Origin: Thermus arciformis
GTDB taxonomy: Bacteria; Deinococcota; Deinococci; Deinococcales; Thermaceae
Assembly: GCF_900102145.1 (NCBI RefSeq)
Contig: NZ_FNBC01000006.1
Location: 1 to 64,000, forward strand
Reading direction: 5' to 3'
Length of the DNA: 64,000 nt
Shown here: in pieces, positions 63,330 to 64,000 of the stretch
Numbering within the stretch: the stretch's first letter is position 1
Layout: the number at the start of each line of letters is the position of its first letter
Program-made: the position numbers and the translations under genes
Notes under the pieces: generated by a model
What the model was told of the DNA's origin: nothing
Database searches by the model: none
Seen by the model: the letters and a program-made list of their open reading frames with translations, nothing else

Positions 63330-63958
63330 CTCCCCAAGTATAGGGCGGGGCGGTTCCCCGCGCGCCTTCCCGCCTGGTCCGCCTCCTCGTAGGGGGGATG
63401 GGCCTCGGGGGCGAGAAACACCGCTTCCCCTTCCGCCTCAGGAGGCCCCAGGAGGGCCTTCAGGTCCTCCCGGGCGAGGAAGCGGGCCTGGGTCCAGGGG
63501 AGGACGCCCTTTTCCCCAAGCCTGCGGTAGAGGGCGGCCCACGGGGAGAGGGCCTCGAGGACCCCCACCACGAGGGCCCCGCCCGGACGGAGGACGCGCC
63601 GGGCCTCGAGGAGGACCCGCCCCACGTCCTCCACGAACTCCAGGGCGGTGAAGAGGAGGACCACGTCAAAGCTCCCGTCGGGAAAGGGCAGGGCCTCGCC
63701 CCAAGCCCGCACCCAGGTGGCCTCGGGGGCCCGCCTCTTCCCCACGGCGAGCATGGCCTCGGAGGGCTCCACCCCCACCTTTTGGGGATAGGGAAGGCGC
63801 CTAAGCCAGTACCCGGTCCCCGCGCCCACCTCGAGGAGGCTCTCCCCCGGGGGAAGGAGCCCCTTTAGGGCCCTCTCCTCCTCGGCGATGACGTAGGCCC
63901 CCAAGGGGGTCTCGTACCAGGCCTCGTAGGCCTCGGCCAAGGAGGCGAAGGGGTCCAC
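63320..63958 (-). CDS. SAM-dependent methyltransferase (UbiE-like)
   Basis: This 212-residue class I methyltransferase has LLEVGAGTGYWLRRLP at residues 41-56, VEPSEAML as the acidic ribose-binding motif, and GEALPFPDGSFDVVLLFTAL. The small-molecule substrate is unknown. It starts with GTG at 63958, 6 nt after TAGACT, and is co-translated with the fusion methyltransferase downstream. Confidence 0.85.
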   Translation of the reverse strand: MDPFASLAEAYEAWYETPLGAYVIAEEERALKGLLPPGESLLEVGAGTGYWLRRLPYPQKVGVEPSEAMLAVGKRRAPEATWVRAWGEALPFPDGSFDVVLLFTALEFVEDVGRVLLEARRVLRPGGALVVGVLEALSPWAALYRRLGEKGVLPWTQARFLAREDLKALLGPPEAEGEAVFLAPEAHPPYEEADQAGRRAGNRPALYLGRWR

Positions 63959-63962
63959 GCCC

Positions 63963-64000
63963 CTAGTCTAGCCGCACCACCACGCCCTCGTCCGGGCGCA
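63963..64000 (-). CDS. C-terminal end of a cut-off gene
   Basis: On the minus strand an open frame enters from the window edge and ends RPDEGVVVRLD with a TAG at 63963-63965. The short spacing to the next gene suggests a real gene end, but the family cannot be identified from 11 residues. Confidence 0.45.
   Translation of the reverse strand, partial: RPDEGVVVRLD
63965..63970 (-). promoter_or_regulatory. -10 element TAGACT of the methyltransferase pair
   Basis: TAGACT on the minus strand ends 6 nt before the GTG at 63958 and shares a base with the stop of the preceding gene; leaderless. Confidence 0.5.

Overview
The window is very GC-rich, compact bacterial chromosome that I assign to Thermus, most likely T. 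thermophilus or a close sister strain. Four things support this: the 14-gene complex I operon is in the Thermus nqo order with the same cysteine ligand numbering; rnpA contains rpmH in a second frame, a described Thermus peculiarity; an aminoadipate aminotransferase (LysN) is present; and a -10 hexamer often lies only 6-9 nt upstream of the start codon (leaderless transcription). No insertion sequence, prophage or CRISPR array was seen, and no gene-free stretch exceeds 300 bp.

Layout, left to right. 1-4104: partial gene end, lipoprotein, tRNA-Ala, small exported protein, Rad52/DdrA-like protein, phosphatase, rsmA. 4190-18225: nqo7-6-5-4-2-1-3-8-9-10-11-12-13-14 (NADH:quinone oxidoreductase) on the plus strand, with a structured leader and a terminator-like hairpin. 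18255-20424: hypothetical, arginase, DUF177-rpmF. 20438-24674: fabH-fabD-fabG-acpP-fabF (type II fatty acid synthesis, no plsX). 24675-27047: dNTPase and lysN. 27021-29510 (minus): rluD, a SPPY DNA methyltransferase and an adjacent lower-GC protein that looks like its restriction endonuclease. 29529-36288 (minus): a branched-chain-type ABC transport operon with an acyl-CoA ligase inside it, under a near-consensus promoter with an inverted-repeat operator candidate. 36448-39896: rnpA/rpmH-yidD-yidC-jag-prmC (RNA processing and membrane insertion). 39804-41903 (minus): DUF3084 coiled-coil protein and an LptB-like ATPase. 41958-45815: gltX, exported protein, ftsY, dsbB-like, rnhA. 45834-48361: methylcrotonyl-CoA carboxylase beta and HMG-CoA lyase (leucine breakdown). 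48358-53561: an oxidoreductase, small proteins, tRNA-Ser, a TilS-TadA fusion, a divergent pair of iron-sulfur proteins, tRNA-Val and tRNA-Cys. 53645-58649: 2-phosphoglycerate kinase, small membrane proteins, thrC, a Uma2 protein and homoserine dehydrogenase. 58703-64000: Phd/VapC toxin-antitoxin, queG, phosphoesterase, lnt, tRNA-Leu, a thiamine-binding-like/methyltransferase fusion, a second methyltransferase and a partial gene.

The most unusual points are the nested rnpA/rpmH pair; two protein genes whose last 22 nt lie inside class II tRNA genes; the candidate restriction-modification pair; the YkoF-like/methyltransferase fusion; the threefold repeat in the 2-phosphoglycerate kinase; and back-to-back leaderless promoters between the two iron-sulfur genes. 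Family and pathway statements come from my own motif reading and memory of the families; no database search was run.
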